Source: JAAYZM01 sp964510785
GTDB lineage: Bacteria; Actinomycetota; Actinomycetes; Actinomycetales; Cellulomonadaceae
NCBI GenBank assembly: GCA_964510785.1
Contig: CAZECM010000025.1
Span: forward strand, 1-40,007
DNA length: 40,007 nt
Reading direction: 5' to 3'
Each line of letters opens with the position of its first letter. Position 1 is the stretch's first letter. Below, piece by piece: positions 22,693 to 30,535 of the stretch. Made by a program: the position numbers and the translations under genes. The notes under the pieces were generated by a model that searched no databases, was not told the DNA's origin, and saw only the letters and a list, made by a program, of their open reading frames with translations.

Positions 22693-23784
22693 ATGGTGAG
22701 CGACCAGCCTCTTTCCGTCATCCCGTTCCTGCACGCGCTCGCGGGGACGAACGGTTCCGACCTGCACTGCAAGGTCGGCTCTGCACCGCGCGTGCGCGTG
22801 GACGGGCGGCTGCGCAAGCTCCAGGTGCCCGACCTGCGCCCGATCGACACCGAGAACATGCTCATCGAGGTGCTCCCCGAGGACCTCGTCGACCACTACC
22901 GGCGCACGCACGAGGCGGACTTCGCCTACTCGCTCAAGGGCGTCGGGCGGTTCCGCGTCAACGCCTACCAGGCGCGTGGCACGAACGCGCTCGTGTTCCG
23001 ACGGGTCGCCGTGGGTGCGCAGTCGCTCTCCGAGCTGGGCCTGCCCGAGGTCGTGGGCGAGCTCGCGCTCGAGCCCCGCGGCCTCGTCCTCGTGACGGGT
23101 CCGACCGGTTCGGGCAAGACGACGACGCTCGCCTCGATGGTGGACCTCATCAACTCCTACCGCGAGGTCAACATCGTCACGATCGAGGACCCGATCGAGG
23201 TGCTGCACTCGGACAAGAAGGCGATCGTCTCCCAGCGCGAGGTGCGCCAGGACACGGCCGACTTCAACTCCGCGCTGCGCGCCGCGATGCGCCAGGACCC
23301 CGACGTCATCCTCGTGGGCGAGATGCGCGACGTCGAGACCGTGCGGGCCGCGCTCTCCGCGGCCGAGACCGGTCACCTCGTGCTCTCCACGCTGCACACG
23401 ATCGACGCGCAGGAGTCGATCAACCGCATCGTCGACTTCTTCCCGCCGCACGAGCAGAAGCAGATCCGCACCGCGCTCGCGCAGTCGCTCAAGGGCGTCA
23501 TCTCGCAGCGGCTCGTCCGTCGCCAGGACGGTTCGGGGCGCGCTGTCGCCGTCGAGGTGCTCGTCAACACCGGCCGCACCGCCGAGGCGATCCTCGACCC
23601 GGTCGAGTCGACGCCGATCATCGACCTCATCGCCGAGGGCGGCTACTACAAGATGCAGACCTTCGACCAGCACCTCTTCCAGCTGATTCGGGACGACGCC
23701 GTCTCCTACGAGGACGCGTGCTCGGTCGCGTCCAACCCGCAGGACCTCACGGTCGAGCTGCGCGCGGCGGGCCTGGTCTCCTAG
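22693..23784 (+). CDS. pilT: PilT-type twitching motility / pilus retraction ATPase
   Basis: 363 aa from ATG 22693 (GAGGTG just upstream; a GTG directly follows). The PilT features are a PAS-like N-terminal domain (LAGTNGSDLHCKVGSAPRVR), Walker A GPTGSGKTTTLASM, Asp box IVTIEDPIEVLHSDK, Walker B DVILVGEMRDVETV and His box TGHLVLSTLHTIDA. PilT hexamers retract type IV pili at the inner face of the membrane. No pilin, PilB, PilC or PilQ gene is in the window, so the partner machinery must be elsewhere. The C-terminus is shorter and different from that of Gram-negative PilT (no AIRNLIREGK helix). An unusually long inverted repeat follows at 23867. Confidence 0.9.
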   Translation: MVSDQPLSVIPFLHALAGTNGSDLHCKVGSAPRVRVDGRLRKLQVPDLRPIDTENMLIEVLPEDLVDHYRRTHEADFAYSLKGVGRFRVNAYQARGTNALVFRRVAVGAQSLSELGLPEVVGELALEPRGLVLVTGPTGSGKTTTLASMVDLINSYREVNIVTIEDPIEVLHSDKKAIVSQREVRQDTADFNSALRAAMRQDPDVILVGEMRDVETVRAALSAAETGHLVLSTLHTIDAQESINRIVDFFPPHEQKQIRTALAQSLKGVISQRLVRRQDGSGRAVAVEVLVNTGRTAEAILDPVESTPIIDLIAEGGYYKMQTFDQHLFQLIRDDAVSYEDACSVASNPQDLTVELRAAGLVS

Positions 23785-23866
23785 CCCGGGCGGTTGCTGA
23801 CCCGGGGCGGGCCGCACCCTTTACGTGACCGCGCCGACCGCGCCGCACGGTATCTCCTGCATCACG

Positions 23867-23905
23867 GTGAGCGATTGCTGACGTCTGGCGTCAGCAATCG
23901 CTCAC
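23867..23905. terminator. Long perfect inverted repeat after pilT, probable terminator
   Basis: A 17-bp perfect stem (GTGAGCGATTGCTGACG at 23867-23883, complement at 23889-23905) with a 5-nt loop extends to about 20 pairs with one G-T wobble. No T-tract follows. It lies 82 nt after the pilT stop and 61 bp before the promoter of the DUF4097 gene. Its low GC relative to other hairpins here is unusual. Confidence 0.6.
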
Positions 23906-23965
23906 TGTCTTGTCCGGGCCGGTGGGTCAGCGCGCCACGGTAGGGCCTGCGGGAGGGCGGCCCTG

Positions 23966-24020
23966 TTGACGCGCACCCAAGACGCGATATAACGTGTTTC
24001 TCGTAACGAGATATATCGCG
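23966..24020 (+). promoter_or_regulatory. Promoter and putative PadR operator of the DUF4097-padR operon
   Basis: TTGACG (23966-23971), 16 bp, TATAAC (23988-23993) form a promoter. It is overlapped by an outer 9-bp inverted repeat, CGCGATATA (23983-23991) and TATATCGCG (24012-24020), with an inner palindrome TCTCGT-A-ACGAGA (23999-24011). A dimeric regulator bound here would cover the -10 element and the transcript start, so PadR autorepression is likely. Confidence 0.75.
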
Positions 24021-24034
24021 AGAGGGATAACGTC

Positions 24035-24847
24035 ATGCCAACCGAGTCCTGGGTCGTCTCCGGCCCGCAGATCATCGAGCTGGAAGAGATTCGCGCGCTG
24101 CGCGTAGGCCTCGTCGGGGGCAGGGTCGACGTCGTGGCGCACGACGACGACGCTCGCGGCGCCCGAGTCGAGGTGCACGAGGTCTCGGGGCGGCCGCTCG
24201 AGGTGAGCCTCGTCGACGGCGAGCTCAAGGTCGGCTACGGCCATACCCTCGGCGGGTGGGAGTCCTTCCTCGACAAGCTCCGCAACTTCTCGGACAAGGA
24301 CTCGGCCGCCGTGCACATCGCCGTCCCGCGCGACGTCAGGGTGCGCCTCGGCACCGTGGCCGCGGAGGGGCTGCTCGCCGGCATGCGCGAGGACGCGCAG
24401 GTCTCGACCGTCTCCGGCTCGCTCGTCACGGACCACACGCTCGGTGCGCTGACGGCCAAGACCGTCTCGGGGGAGATCGCGGTGCGCGACCACGCGGGCG
24501 ATCTGACGCTCTCGACCGTCTCGGGGGACCTCACCGCCTCCGGGGCGCTCAGCCGCGTCACGACCAACTCCGTGTCCGGTGCCGTCTCGCTCGACATGAC
24601 GAGCAGCACCACCACCGTCTCCGCCACGACCGTCGCGGGTGACGTGACGATCAGGCTGCCGCAGGGTGTCGGGTTCGGCGTCGAGGCGAAGTCCGTGAGC
24701 GGGCGCGTCGTCGTCGACGGCGTCGACCACACCTCGAGCCGCCCCGGCCGCACCCACGTCGACACGCGCTCGGGCGGGACGGGCTGCTACGCGACCGTGA
24801 GCACCGTGTCCGGGAACCTGACCGTCCTGCGCACGGCGACGTCATGA
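24035..24847 (+). CDS. DUF4097-family beta-solenoid protein
   Basis: 270 aa starting MPTESWVVSGPQIIELEEIR. From about residue 100 onward it consists of repeating beta-strand units marked by VSTVSGSL, AKTVSGEI, LSTVSGDL, TNSVSGAV, ATTVAGDV, AKSVSGRV and VSTVSGNL, the regular T-V-S-G ladder of DUF4097. No signal peptide, lipobox or membrane helix is visible, so it appears cytosolic. The function is unknown. It is translationally coupled to padR (ATGA overlap), a pairing common in actinobacteria. The upstream promoter is overlapped by a palindrome, so the two genes are probably induced together when PadR releases DNA. Confidence 0.85.
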   Translation: MPTESWVVSGPQIIELEEIRALRVGLVGGRVDVVAHDDDARGARVEVHEVSGRPLEVSLVDGELKVGYGHTLGGWESFLDKLRNFSDKDSAAVHIAVPRDVRVRLGTVAAEGLLAGMREDAQVSTVSGSLVTDHTLGALTAKTVSGEIAVRDHAGDLTLSTVSGDLTASGALSRVTTNSVSGAVSLDMTSSTTTVSATTVAGDVTIRLPQGVGFGVEAKSVSGRVVVDGVDHTSSRPGRTHVDTRSGGTGCYATVSTVSGNLTVLRTATS

Positions 24848-25455
24848 CGCCTGTCTTCGCTCACGGGCAGCTGCGGCTGTACCTGCTCGCACTCCTCGAG
24901 CAGGGACCTCGCCACGGCTACGAGGTCATCACGGCGCTCGCCGACCGGTTCGGCGGCACCTACCGGCCGAGCGCAGGGACGATCTACCCCCGCCTCGCGC
25001 GACTCGAGGAAGAAGGACTCGTGCGCCGGACCGAGGGGGACCGCCGCTCCACGTATGCCCTCACCGACGCGGGCCGGGCAGAGCTCGACGCGCGGCGCGG
25101 CGACCTCGCGGAGCTCGAGGAGAACCTCGCCGAGACGGTGCGTGCGCTCGCGGACCAGGTGCGCAGCGACGTGCGCGACTCGATGCGCGGGCTGCGCGCG
25201 GACCTTGCCGCCGCGGCGCAAGAGGCCCGCGCCGGTGCCACGACCGCGAGCTCGACCCGCTCACCGGACGAGCGGGTCGCCGCGCGCATCCGGCTCTCCG
25301 AGGCCGAGGCCGAGCTGCGGCAGTTCCGCGACGAGCTCCGCACCGAGCTGCGTACCGTGACGGCATCCGGCGAACCCCTCACCCCGCTCACGCTCGACAC
25401 GATCCGCACGGTGCTCGACCAGGCCCGCACGTCCATCCGGGCGACCCTGCGCTGA
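24844..25455 (+). CDS. PadR-family transcriptional regulator
   Basis: 203 aa. The N-terminal winged helix-turn-helix of PadR is at about residues 8-85 (LYLLALLEQGPRHGYEVITA, TYRPSAGTIYPRLARLEEEG, LVRRTEGDRRSTYALTDAGR). The rest is long, charged and helical with Ala/Glu/Arg runs, likely a dimerisation coiled coil, longer than in the smallest PadR proteins. It overlaps the DUF4097 gene by 4 nt and probably controls the promoter at 23966-24020. The ligand is unknown. Its 3' end faces the SGNH hydrolase gene, with CCCGGCGCCGGG in the 32-nt gap. Confidence 0.9.
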   Translation: MTPVFAHGQLRLYLLALLEQGPRHGYEVITALADRFGGTYRPSAGTIYPRLARLEEEGLVRRTEGDRRSTYALTDAGRAELDARRGDLAELEENLAETVRALADQVRSDVRDSMRGLRADLAAAAQEARAGATTASSTRSPDERVAARIRLSEAEAELRQFRDELRTELRTVTASGEPLTPLTLDTIRTVLDQARTSIRATLR

Positions 25456-25487
25456 CCCCGGCGCCGGGTGGTGTGGGAGAGGGTGCG

Positions 25488-26087
25488 TCAGGGGGTGTCG
25501 GCCGGCAGGCCGAGCCAGTGGTGCCAACCGGTGTGGAGCACGAGCCACGCCAGCAGTCCGTAGCCCGCCTGTCCGGGGTGCGCGCCGTCTCCAGCCGCGA
25601 GGTCGGTCTGCCACTGCTCGTGGGAGATGAGGGGGGCGAAGGTCTCGACGTAGGGGATCGAGCGTCGCGTCGTGACGTCGGCGAAGGCGGCCGAGAGCTC
25701 GCCGACCGCCTCGGGCGCGTGCGGGCCGCCGGGTGGGGGGCCGACGACGAACGCCTCGAGACCGCGCCGCTGGGCGATGTCGAGGATGTTGGCGAGGTTG
25801 AGGCGGGAGCGCGCGGGGGAGATGCCGGCGTCGAGGTCCGCGCGGCCGAGCCCGATGACGAGTCGGTTGTCCGCTTCGGGGCTGACCCGCCTCGCGACCT
25901 CGGCGTCCCAGCGCTGGCTGAGCTCCGCCGTGGTCTCGCCGGGGACGGCGAGCTGGAGCACCGTCAGGGGAGCGGCCACCGGGGTGCGTGCAGCGACGCG
26001 GCCGACCCAGCCGAGGCCTCTCGGATCGCCGACGCCGGCCACCAGCTCGTCGCCGATGACGCACACGCGGATCGCCCGCTGGTCCAC
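25488..26087 (-). CDS. SGNH/GDSL-family hydrolase
   Basis: 199 aa from GTG 26087, with GGAGGAAG 3 nt upstream on the minus strand. Block I is VCVIGDELVAGVGDPRG (GDE in place of GDS, so the nucleophile Ser is replaced by Glu if the motif aligns as expected), and block V is DGAHPGQAGYGLLAW (the DxxH catalytic pair). A conserved Gly/Asn region (LVIGLGRADLDAG) stands for block III. GDSL esterases act on acyl esters of sugars or lipids, but the altered block I makes activity uncertain. No signal peptide. It has no operon partner. Confidence 0.8.
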   Translation of the reverse strand: MDQRAIRVCVIGDELVAGVGDPRGLGWVGRVAARTPVAAPLTVLQLAVPGETTAELSQRWDAEVARRVSPEADNRLVIGLGRADLDAGISPARSRLNLANILDIAQRRGLEAFVVGPPPGGPHAPEAVGELSAAFADVTTRRSIPYVETFAPLISHEQWQTDLAAGDGAHPGQAGYGLLAWLVLHTGWHHWLGLPADTP

Positions 26088-26199
26088 TGACTTCCTCCCG
26101 CGACGTGAGCACTGCCGACGGACGTCCGGGCTACCGGGCGCGCCGCCGTCCCAGTGTCCCGCGGGGTCCGGTCCCTGCGGCGGCGACGCGCCCGGAAGT

Positions 26200-26361
26200 T
26201 CAGCGCAAGCTGCGGTACGGCTCGCTCGGCCACCGGTCGAGGCTCCACGGGTCGTGGGACCGTGGCGGGGGCCGGTGCCCATAGCCGTCGCGGCGCACGT
26301 ACCGTGCTGTGAGGATGAGCAGGAGGGCCATCGTCAGGACGAGGATGATGAATGCGGTCAT
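26200..26361 (-). CDS. Small single-pass membrane protein, 53 aa
   Basis: MTAFIILVLTMALLLILTAR is a hydrophobic helix, followed by a basic turn (YVRRDGYGHRPPPRSHD) and an aromatic tail WSLDRWPSEPYRSLR, then TGA. The positive residues after the helix predict an external N-terminus and cytoplasmic tail. I recognise no family. The open frame, the clean membrane helix and the position divergent from the GlxA-type regulator, whose candidate operators overlap its start, support it as a real gene. No strong Shine-Dalgarno sequence is visible. Confidence 0.6.
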   Translation of the reverse strand: MTAFIILVLTMALLLILTARYVRRDGYGHRPPPRSHDPWSLDRWPSEPYRSLR

Positions 26362-26434
26362 GGCAGAAAGTCTGTGCCCGTTAGTTTTCCGCCGCGAGTG
26401 GCAGGACTGCCCCTATCCGGCAGATTTCTGCCAT
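26360..26434. promoter_or_regulatory. Candidate GlxA/AraC operator cluster in the divergent promoter
   Basis: ATGGCAGAAA (26360-26369) and its exact reverse complement TTTCTGCCAT (26425-26434) bracket the gap between the small membrane protein gene and the GlxA-type gene. Inside lie further GGCAG/CTGCC half-sites: GGCA...TGCC (26400-26411) and the palindrome GGCAG-ATTT-CTGCC (26419-26432). Repeated half-sites suit an AraC-family dimer. Confidence 0.6.
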
Positions 26435-26443
26435 CATGGGGAG

Positions 26444-27415
26444 ATGCTGAACCGCGTCGTCGCCATCGCCGTCCCCGGCTTCTCCATCTTCGAGCTCTCC
26501 GTCGCGTGCGAGGTGTTCGGGATCGACCGTTCCGACACGGGCGGTCCGAACTTCGACTTCACCGTGTGCGCGCCGACCCCGGGAGTGCTGCAGGCCAAGG
26601 CCGGCAGCCTGGACGTCGTCGTCGGCGAAGGTCTCGAGGCGACGCGCACGGCCGACGCCGTGATCATGACCGCCTACTCCGCCGATTTCGGTCCCGTGGA
26701 CGAGGCCGTGATCGACGCGCTGCGCGAGGCGCACGCCCGCGGCGCGTGGATCGTGGGGGTCTGCTCGGGCTCGTTCGCCCTCGCGCAAGCGGGCCTGCTC
26801 GACGGCCGGAACTGCACCACGCACTGGATGTACACCGAGCAGCTCGCGGCCGCGGCCCCGGGCGCGAACGTCTGCCCCGACGAGCTCTACGTCGAGGACG
26901 ACCGCATCATCACGTCAGCGGGTACGGCGGCGGGCATCGACGCGTGCCTCTATCTCGTGCGCTGCGAGCGGGGCGCGGCGGCGGCGTCCCAGATCGCGCG
27001 TCGCATGGTGGTACCGCCGCACCGTGACGGTGGCCAGGCCCAGTACATCGAGCACCCGCTGCCGACGGCGGCCGACTCGCTCGCAGGCTTGCTGGACTGG
27101 ATGGTGGATCACCTCGCCGAGGACCTCACCGTGCCCGAGCTCGCGGCGCGGGCGTTCATGAGCGAGCGCACCTTTGCGCGGCGGTTCCGCGCGGAGACCG
27201 GCGCCACGCCCGCCGCGTGGCTCGCCCGGCAGCGGTTGCTGCGCGCACGGGAGCTCCTCGAGGGCTCCACGCTCTCCGTCGACGAGGTCGCGGCGCAGTC
27301 CGGCTTCGGTACGGCCGCCGTGCTGCGCCACCACTTCTCCCGCTCGCTCACCACGACCCCGCTCGCTTACCGCCGCCGCTTCCGCACCCTCGACGAAGCC
27401 CGCCCCGCGAGATAG
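26444..27415 (+). CDS. GlxA-family AraC-type transcriptional regulator
   Basis: 323 aa starting MLNRVVAIAVPGFSIFELSV. The N-terminal DJ-1/PfpI-like (amidotransferase-fold) domain, about 1-190, has the Cys elbow IVGVCSGSFALAQAGLLDGR. The C-terminal AraC DNA-binding domain, about 220-315, has two helix-turn-helices (ELAARAFMSERTFARRFRAE; VDEVAAQSGFGTAAVLRHHF). GlxA proteins control amine, arginine or carnitine catabolism and morphology genes in different bacteria; the ligand here is unknown. ATG 26444 fits the family start; the long in-frame extension upstream would overlap the divergent gene and its operators. Several GGCAG half-sites lie directly upstream. Confidence 0.91.
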   Translation: MLNRVVAIAVPGFSIFELSVACEVFGIDRSDTGGPNFDFTVCAPTPGVLQAKAGSLDVVVGEGLEATRTADAVIMTAYSADFGPVDEAVIDALREAHARGAWIVGVCSGSFALAQAGLLDGRNCTTHWMYTEQLAAAAPGANVCPDELYVEDDRIITSAGTAAGIDACLYLVRCERGAAAASQIARRMVVPPHRDGGQAQYIEHPLPTAADSLAGLLDWMVDHLAEDLTVPELAARAFMSERTFARRFRAETGATPAAWLARQRLLRARELLEGSTLSVDEVAAQSGFGTAAVLRHHFSRSLTTTPLAYRRRFRTLDEARPAR

Positions 27416-27477
27416 AGACGTACGCCGCGAAGTAGAGGCGTTGTTGTCTCTACTTGACGACCGCTGTCTCTACTTCG
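27406..27477. repeat. Fourfold repeat forming nested hairpins between convergent genes
   Basis: Two direct copies of a GA-rich unit (CGAGATAGAGACG ending at 27420 and CGAAGTAGAGGCG at 27428-27440) are followed by two inverted copies (TGTCTCTACTT at 27445-27455 and 27465-27475, period 20). CGAAGTAGAG (27428-27437) pairs perfectly with CTCTACTTCG (27468-27477). The first copy contains the stop codon of the GlxA-type gene. It probably ends transcription from both sides. Confidence 0.6.
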
Positions 27478-27485
27478 GCGAAGGG

Positions 27486-28862
27486 TCAGGGGCAGGTGGG
27501 GGAGTCGGTGCGGAGGAAGATGTAGTCGGCCAGGGACGTTGCGGCGACGAGCGAGTCCGCGCTCACCGGGTAGAGGTGCAGCTCTTCGCCGTCGGGCTCG
27601 AGCCACTCCGGCTCGCCGTCGGCCAGGCGCCACAGGCTCGAGTCGATGGGTCCGATGACGATGCCGGAGCACTCCGGGCGCGGGTGCCACACGTAGCGGG
27701 CGCCGTTCTCGGGCATGCCTTCGTGGCCGTCCGTGATGAGACCGGGCTCGGCGATCGGTCCACCGGGCCGCGTCTCGTCGTCGGTGACCTGGGAACCCGG
27801 CACGCTCAGGTCGACGTCGACGACGGTGCGCTCCTCCGGCACGCCGGCGGGGGGATCCTCGGCGCGGAGCTGGACGTGGAACGGGCCGGTGGGAAGCAGC
27901 GCGCGATCCACCGCGACGACGAAGGCGTGCGGGTTGGCATCGGCGTTGCACATCCCGGGCCAGCCGGGCACGACGATCTCGCCGTGCAGGGTCGCGCCGT
28001 CGACCACCACCCCGTCGAGCCGCACCGGGCAGCCCGAGCCCCACACCGCACCGAACCACACGACGATCTCGCGCTCCCAGTCGACCGCGCCCGGCTCGCC
28101 GGGGAGCCCCGCCGCGAGCCACAGCACCGTGAGCTGCTCGTCCGTCGTCGCGACCCCTGTCCGGTACGCGTCGCCCACGCCGCGCTCGTGCCCGAGCAGC
28201 CGCCACCCTTCTCCGGCGGTCGCCTGCTCGCCCTCAGGGACGAGCGACTCCGGTGCCAGGAAGTCCACGCACAACGGCCGCCCGGCATAGTCCCTCAGTG
28301 CATCCGCCGCAGCGGGCACGGGTGCCACGTCGTAGAGACCGACAACGCCGGGGCTGACGTCGGCGCTCAGGCCGGAGACCTGCACGCCCGCGTCGCGCAG
28401 TGACTCGTGCACCTCGTCGAGGAGGGCCAGGAGCTCGGCTTCCGAGTACGGCACGGCGACGACGACGACGCCCTCACCGGGGAACTCCTGCTCGACCTCG
28501 CGCTGGAGGGCCACGGTGTCGATGTCTCCGGAGAAGCCGACGTGCACCCACCCGTTGCGGTCCCGGTCGAGCCACAGCTGCTCGAACCCCGGTTGGCGCC
28601 CGGCCCACGCGAGCACGCCGTCGGTCAGGTCCGTCGCGTTGCCGTACCGAGGCTCGTCGCGGTAGAGCGACGGGTCCGCCGTGAGAGCAGGCACGTCCGC
28701 GCAGGACGGAAAGTCGGTGGTGGGGACGACGGCGCCCGGATCGGGTTGGGTCGAACCTGGGCTGGCGTTCGGGGTGGCGCACGCGCCGAGCACGAGCGTG
28801 GCGCCCACGAGCACGGCCACCGCGGTGCGTCGAGCCGCCAGGGAGGCCGTCGTCGTCGTCAT
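27486..28862 (-). CDS. Putative lipoprotein of unknown function
   Basis: 458 aa from ATG 28862 (AAGGGG upstream). The signal peptide ends in a lipobox VLGAC (Cys28), followed by a Ser/Pro/Gln/Thr linker, so the protein is anchored outside the membrane. The mature part has at least six further Cys residues (FPSCADVP, LCVDFLAP, GSGCPVRL, GMCNADAN, PECSGIVI, SPTCP), which could form disulfides. A central segment (VAVPYSEAELLALLDEVHES) looks like an alpha/beta domain, and WLEPDGEELHLYPVS resembles a beta-propeller strand, but I recognise no family. It converges with the GlxA-type gene and lies downstream of the GH51 gene, separated by 137 nt with no clear feature except a weak hairpin (28982-29012), so it is probably not part of the glycan locus. 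Confidence 0.75.
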   Translation of the reverse strand: MTTTTASLAARRTAVAVLVGATLVLGACATPNASPGSTQPDPGAVVPTTDFPSCADVPALTADPSLYRDEPRYGNATDLTDGVLAWAGRQPGFEQLWLDRDRNGWVHVGFSGDIDTVALQREVEQEFPGEGVVVVAVPYSEAELLALLDEVHESLRDAGVQVSGLSADVSPGVVGLYDVAPVPAAADALRDYAGRPLCVDFLAPESLVPEGEQATAGEGWRLLGHERGVGDAYRTGVATTDEQLTVLWLAAGLPGEPGAVDWEREIVVWFGAVWGSGCPVRLDGVVVDGATLHGEIVVPGWPGMCNADANPHAFVVAVDRALLPTGPFHVQLRAEDPPAGVPEERTVVDVDLSVPGSQVTDDETRPGGPIAEPGLITDGHEGMPENGARYVWHPRPECSGIVIGPIDSSLWRLADGEPEWLEPDGEELHLYPVSADSLVAATSLADYIFLRTDSPTCP

Positions 28863-28999
28863 GCCCGGACCCCTTCGGGAAGTACCTGTGCGGGCGGCAC
28901 TGCGTACCCACCTGCCTGGAGTATGTCGTGGCGGCGCGACGACTTGCGGCTCAGGCCGCCGAACCCGACTCCGGAGCCTCGGGCGGTGGCTCCAGGTCG

Positions 29000-30505
29000 T
29001 CAACCCACCGCCAGCTGGAAGGTCGCCCACGAGGCCGGAGGAAGAGCGGCGAGAAGGTGCCCGTCCTCGACCTTCGCGGCCGGATGGGGTCGCGGTGTCA
29101 CCCTGTGGGGCTCCTGCTGCGTGTTCACCGCGAAGAGATCTTCCTCAGCGATCATCGCGCTGCTCACGATGGCGCTGTTCGGGAAAGCTCCGAGGTCGAC
29201 GTCGAGCATGATTTCATTGCCCGGGTCTCGGTTGACGCAGAACACCGAGAGCACCGCGTCCTGCGGGTCATGGGTCACCACAGCGTCGACCGCCGGGACC
29301 TCGCCGTGCTTGGTGGTGGCCACGGTCGGTGCCTCGACCTGTGTCTGCAGCACGGTGCCCCGGGCGTAGCGGGCCGTCTGCGCAAACGGGTGGAACGTGG
29401 GCAGCCGCCATGCGGGGCCGCCGGGCTCGGCGCGGATCGGGCTGATGGTGTTGACGAGCTGTGCCTGGCAGGCGGCCGCGACGCGGTCGGCGTTGCGCAG
29501 CAGCGTGATGAGGAGCGAGCCGACGACGACGGCGTCCAGCGCGGTGTAGTCGTCTTCGCTGATGCGGGGGGCCTCGACCCAGTCCTCAGGCAGCCCGCCG
29601 TCGTGCATCGCCTTCATGTACCAGACGTTCCACTCGTCGAAGGAGATGTTGACCTGGTGGTCGGACTTCAGCTTGCCCCCCACGTGGTCTGCCGTCGCCA
29701 CGACGTCCTTGATGAAGCGGTCCATGTCGCAGGAGGAGGCCAGGAAGCTCCCGATGTCGTCGCCCTCGAGCTCGTAGTAGGCGTGCGCCGAGATCATGTC
29801 GACGGCCTCGTAGGTGTGCTCGAGGACCGTGGACTCCCAGCTGCCGAACGTGGGCATGCCTCGTGCGGAGCTGCCGCAGACGACAAGCTCGAGACCCGGG
29901 TCGAACTGCCGCATCGCCCGCGCCGTGCGTGCCGCGAGCCGGCCGTACTCCTCGGCGGTGCGATAGCCCAGCTGCCACTCGCCGTCCATCTCGTTGCCCA
30001 GGCACCACAGCCGGATGTCGTGCGGATCCTGCGCACCGTGCGAGCCCCGGAGGTCGGAGAGCGCCGTGCCGTGCGGGTGGTTCGCGTACTCGAGGAGGTC
30101 GAGCGCCTCTCCGATCCCGCGCGTACCGAGGTTGACGGCCATCATGGGCTCGACGCCGGCCTTGCGGGACCAGGACATGAACTCGTTGAGACCGAAGGCG
30201 TTCGTCTCGATCGTGCGCCACGCGGGGTCGAGGCGGCGAGGGCGGTCCTCCCGCGGGCCGACGCCGTCCTCCCAGCGGTACCCCGAGACGAAGTTGCCGC
30301 CCGGGTACCGCACCACGGAGACCCCGAGCTCACGGACGAGCTCGAGGACGTCGGTGCGCAGCCCCTCCTCGTCGGCCTCGGGATGGCCCGGCTCGAAGAT
30401 GCCGGAGTAGACGCATCGGCCCATGTGCTCGACGAACGAGCCGAACAGACGCCGGTTCACGGGGGCCACCGTGAATGCGGGGGAGATGCTCACGTGAGCG
30501 TGCAT
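29000..30505 (-). CDS. GH51 alpha-L-arabinofuranosidase, intracellular
   Basis: 501 aa, with GAAGGA 6 nt before the ATG. The (beta/alpha)8 barrel has the acid/base Glu172 in LWCLGNEMDGEW and the nucleophile Glu291 in ISFDEWNVWY, both as in characterised GH51 arabinofuranosidases. SFVEHMGRCVYSGIFEPGHP near the start and VVRYPGGNFVSGYRWEDGVG are further family marks. The C-terminal beta-sandwich follows. There is no signal peptide, so it removes terminal alpha-arabinose from imported oligosaccharides in the cytosol. It is downstream of the GH30 gene (30-nt gap) in one operon. An 8-bp hairpin overlaps its stop codon. Confidence 0.94.
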   Translation of the reverse strand: MHAHVSISPAFTVAPVNRRLFGSFVEHMGRCVYSGIFEPGHPEADEEGLRTDVLELVRELGVSVVRYPGGNFVSGYRWEDGVGPREDRPRRLDPAWRTIETNAFGLNEFMSWSRKAGVEPMMAVNLGTRGIGEALDLLEYANHPHGTALSDLRGSHGAQDPHDIRLWCLGNEMDGEWQLGYRTAEEYGRLAARTARAMRQFDPGLELVVCGSSARGMPTFGSWESTVLEHTYEAVDMISAHAYYELEGDDIGSFLASSCDMDRFIKDVVATADHVGGKLKSDHQVNISFDEWNVWYMKAMHDGGLPEDWVEAPRISEDDYTALDAVVVGSLLITLLRNADRVAAACQAQLVNTISPIRAEPGGPAWRLPTFHPFAQTARYARGTVLQTQVEAPTVATTKHGEVPAVDAVVTHDPQDAVLSVFCVNRDPGNEIMLDVDLGAFPNSAIVSSAMIAEEDLFAVNTQQEPHRVTPRPHPAAKVEDGHLLAALPPASWATFQLAVG

Positions 30506-30535
30506 GAGGGTTCCTTCGTGTCGCTGTTCGGGGCG

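Noticed and set aside
22436..22693. A plus-strand frame overlapping the bL37 gene
   Set aside because: Its sequence is the antisense of the bL37 gene and terminator and has no ribosome site.
25457..25469. The palindrome CCCGGCGCCGGG between padR and the SGNH gene as a terminator
   Set aside because: It has no loop and no T-tract. Such short GC palindromes occur by chance in this DNA.
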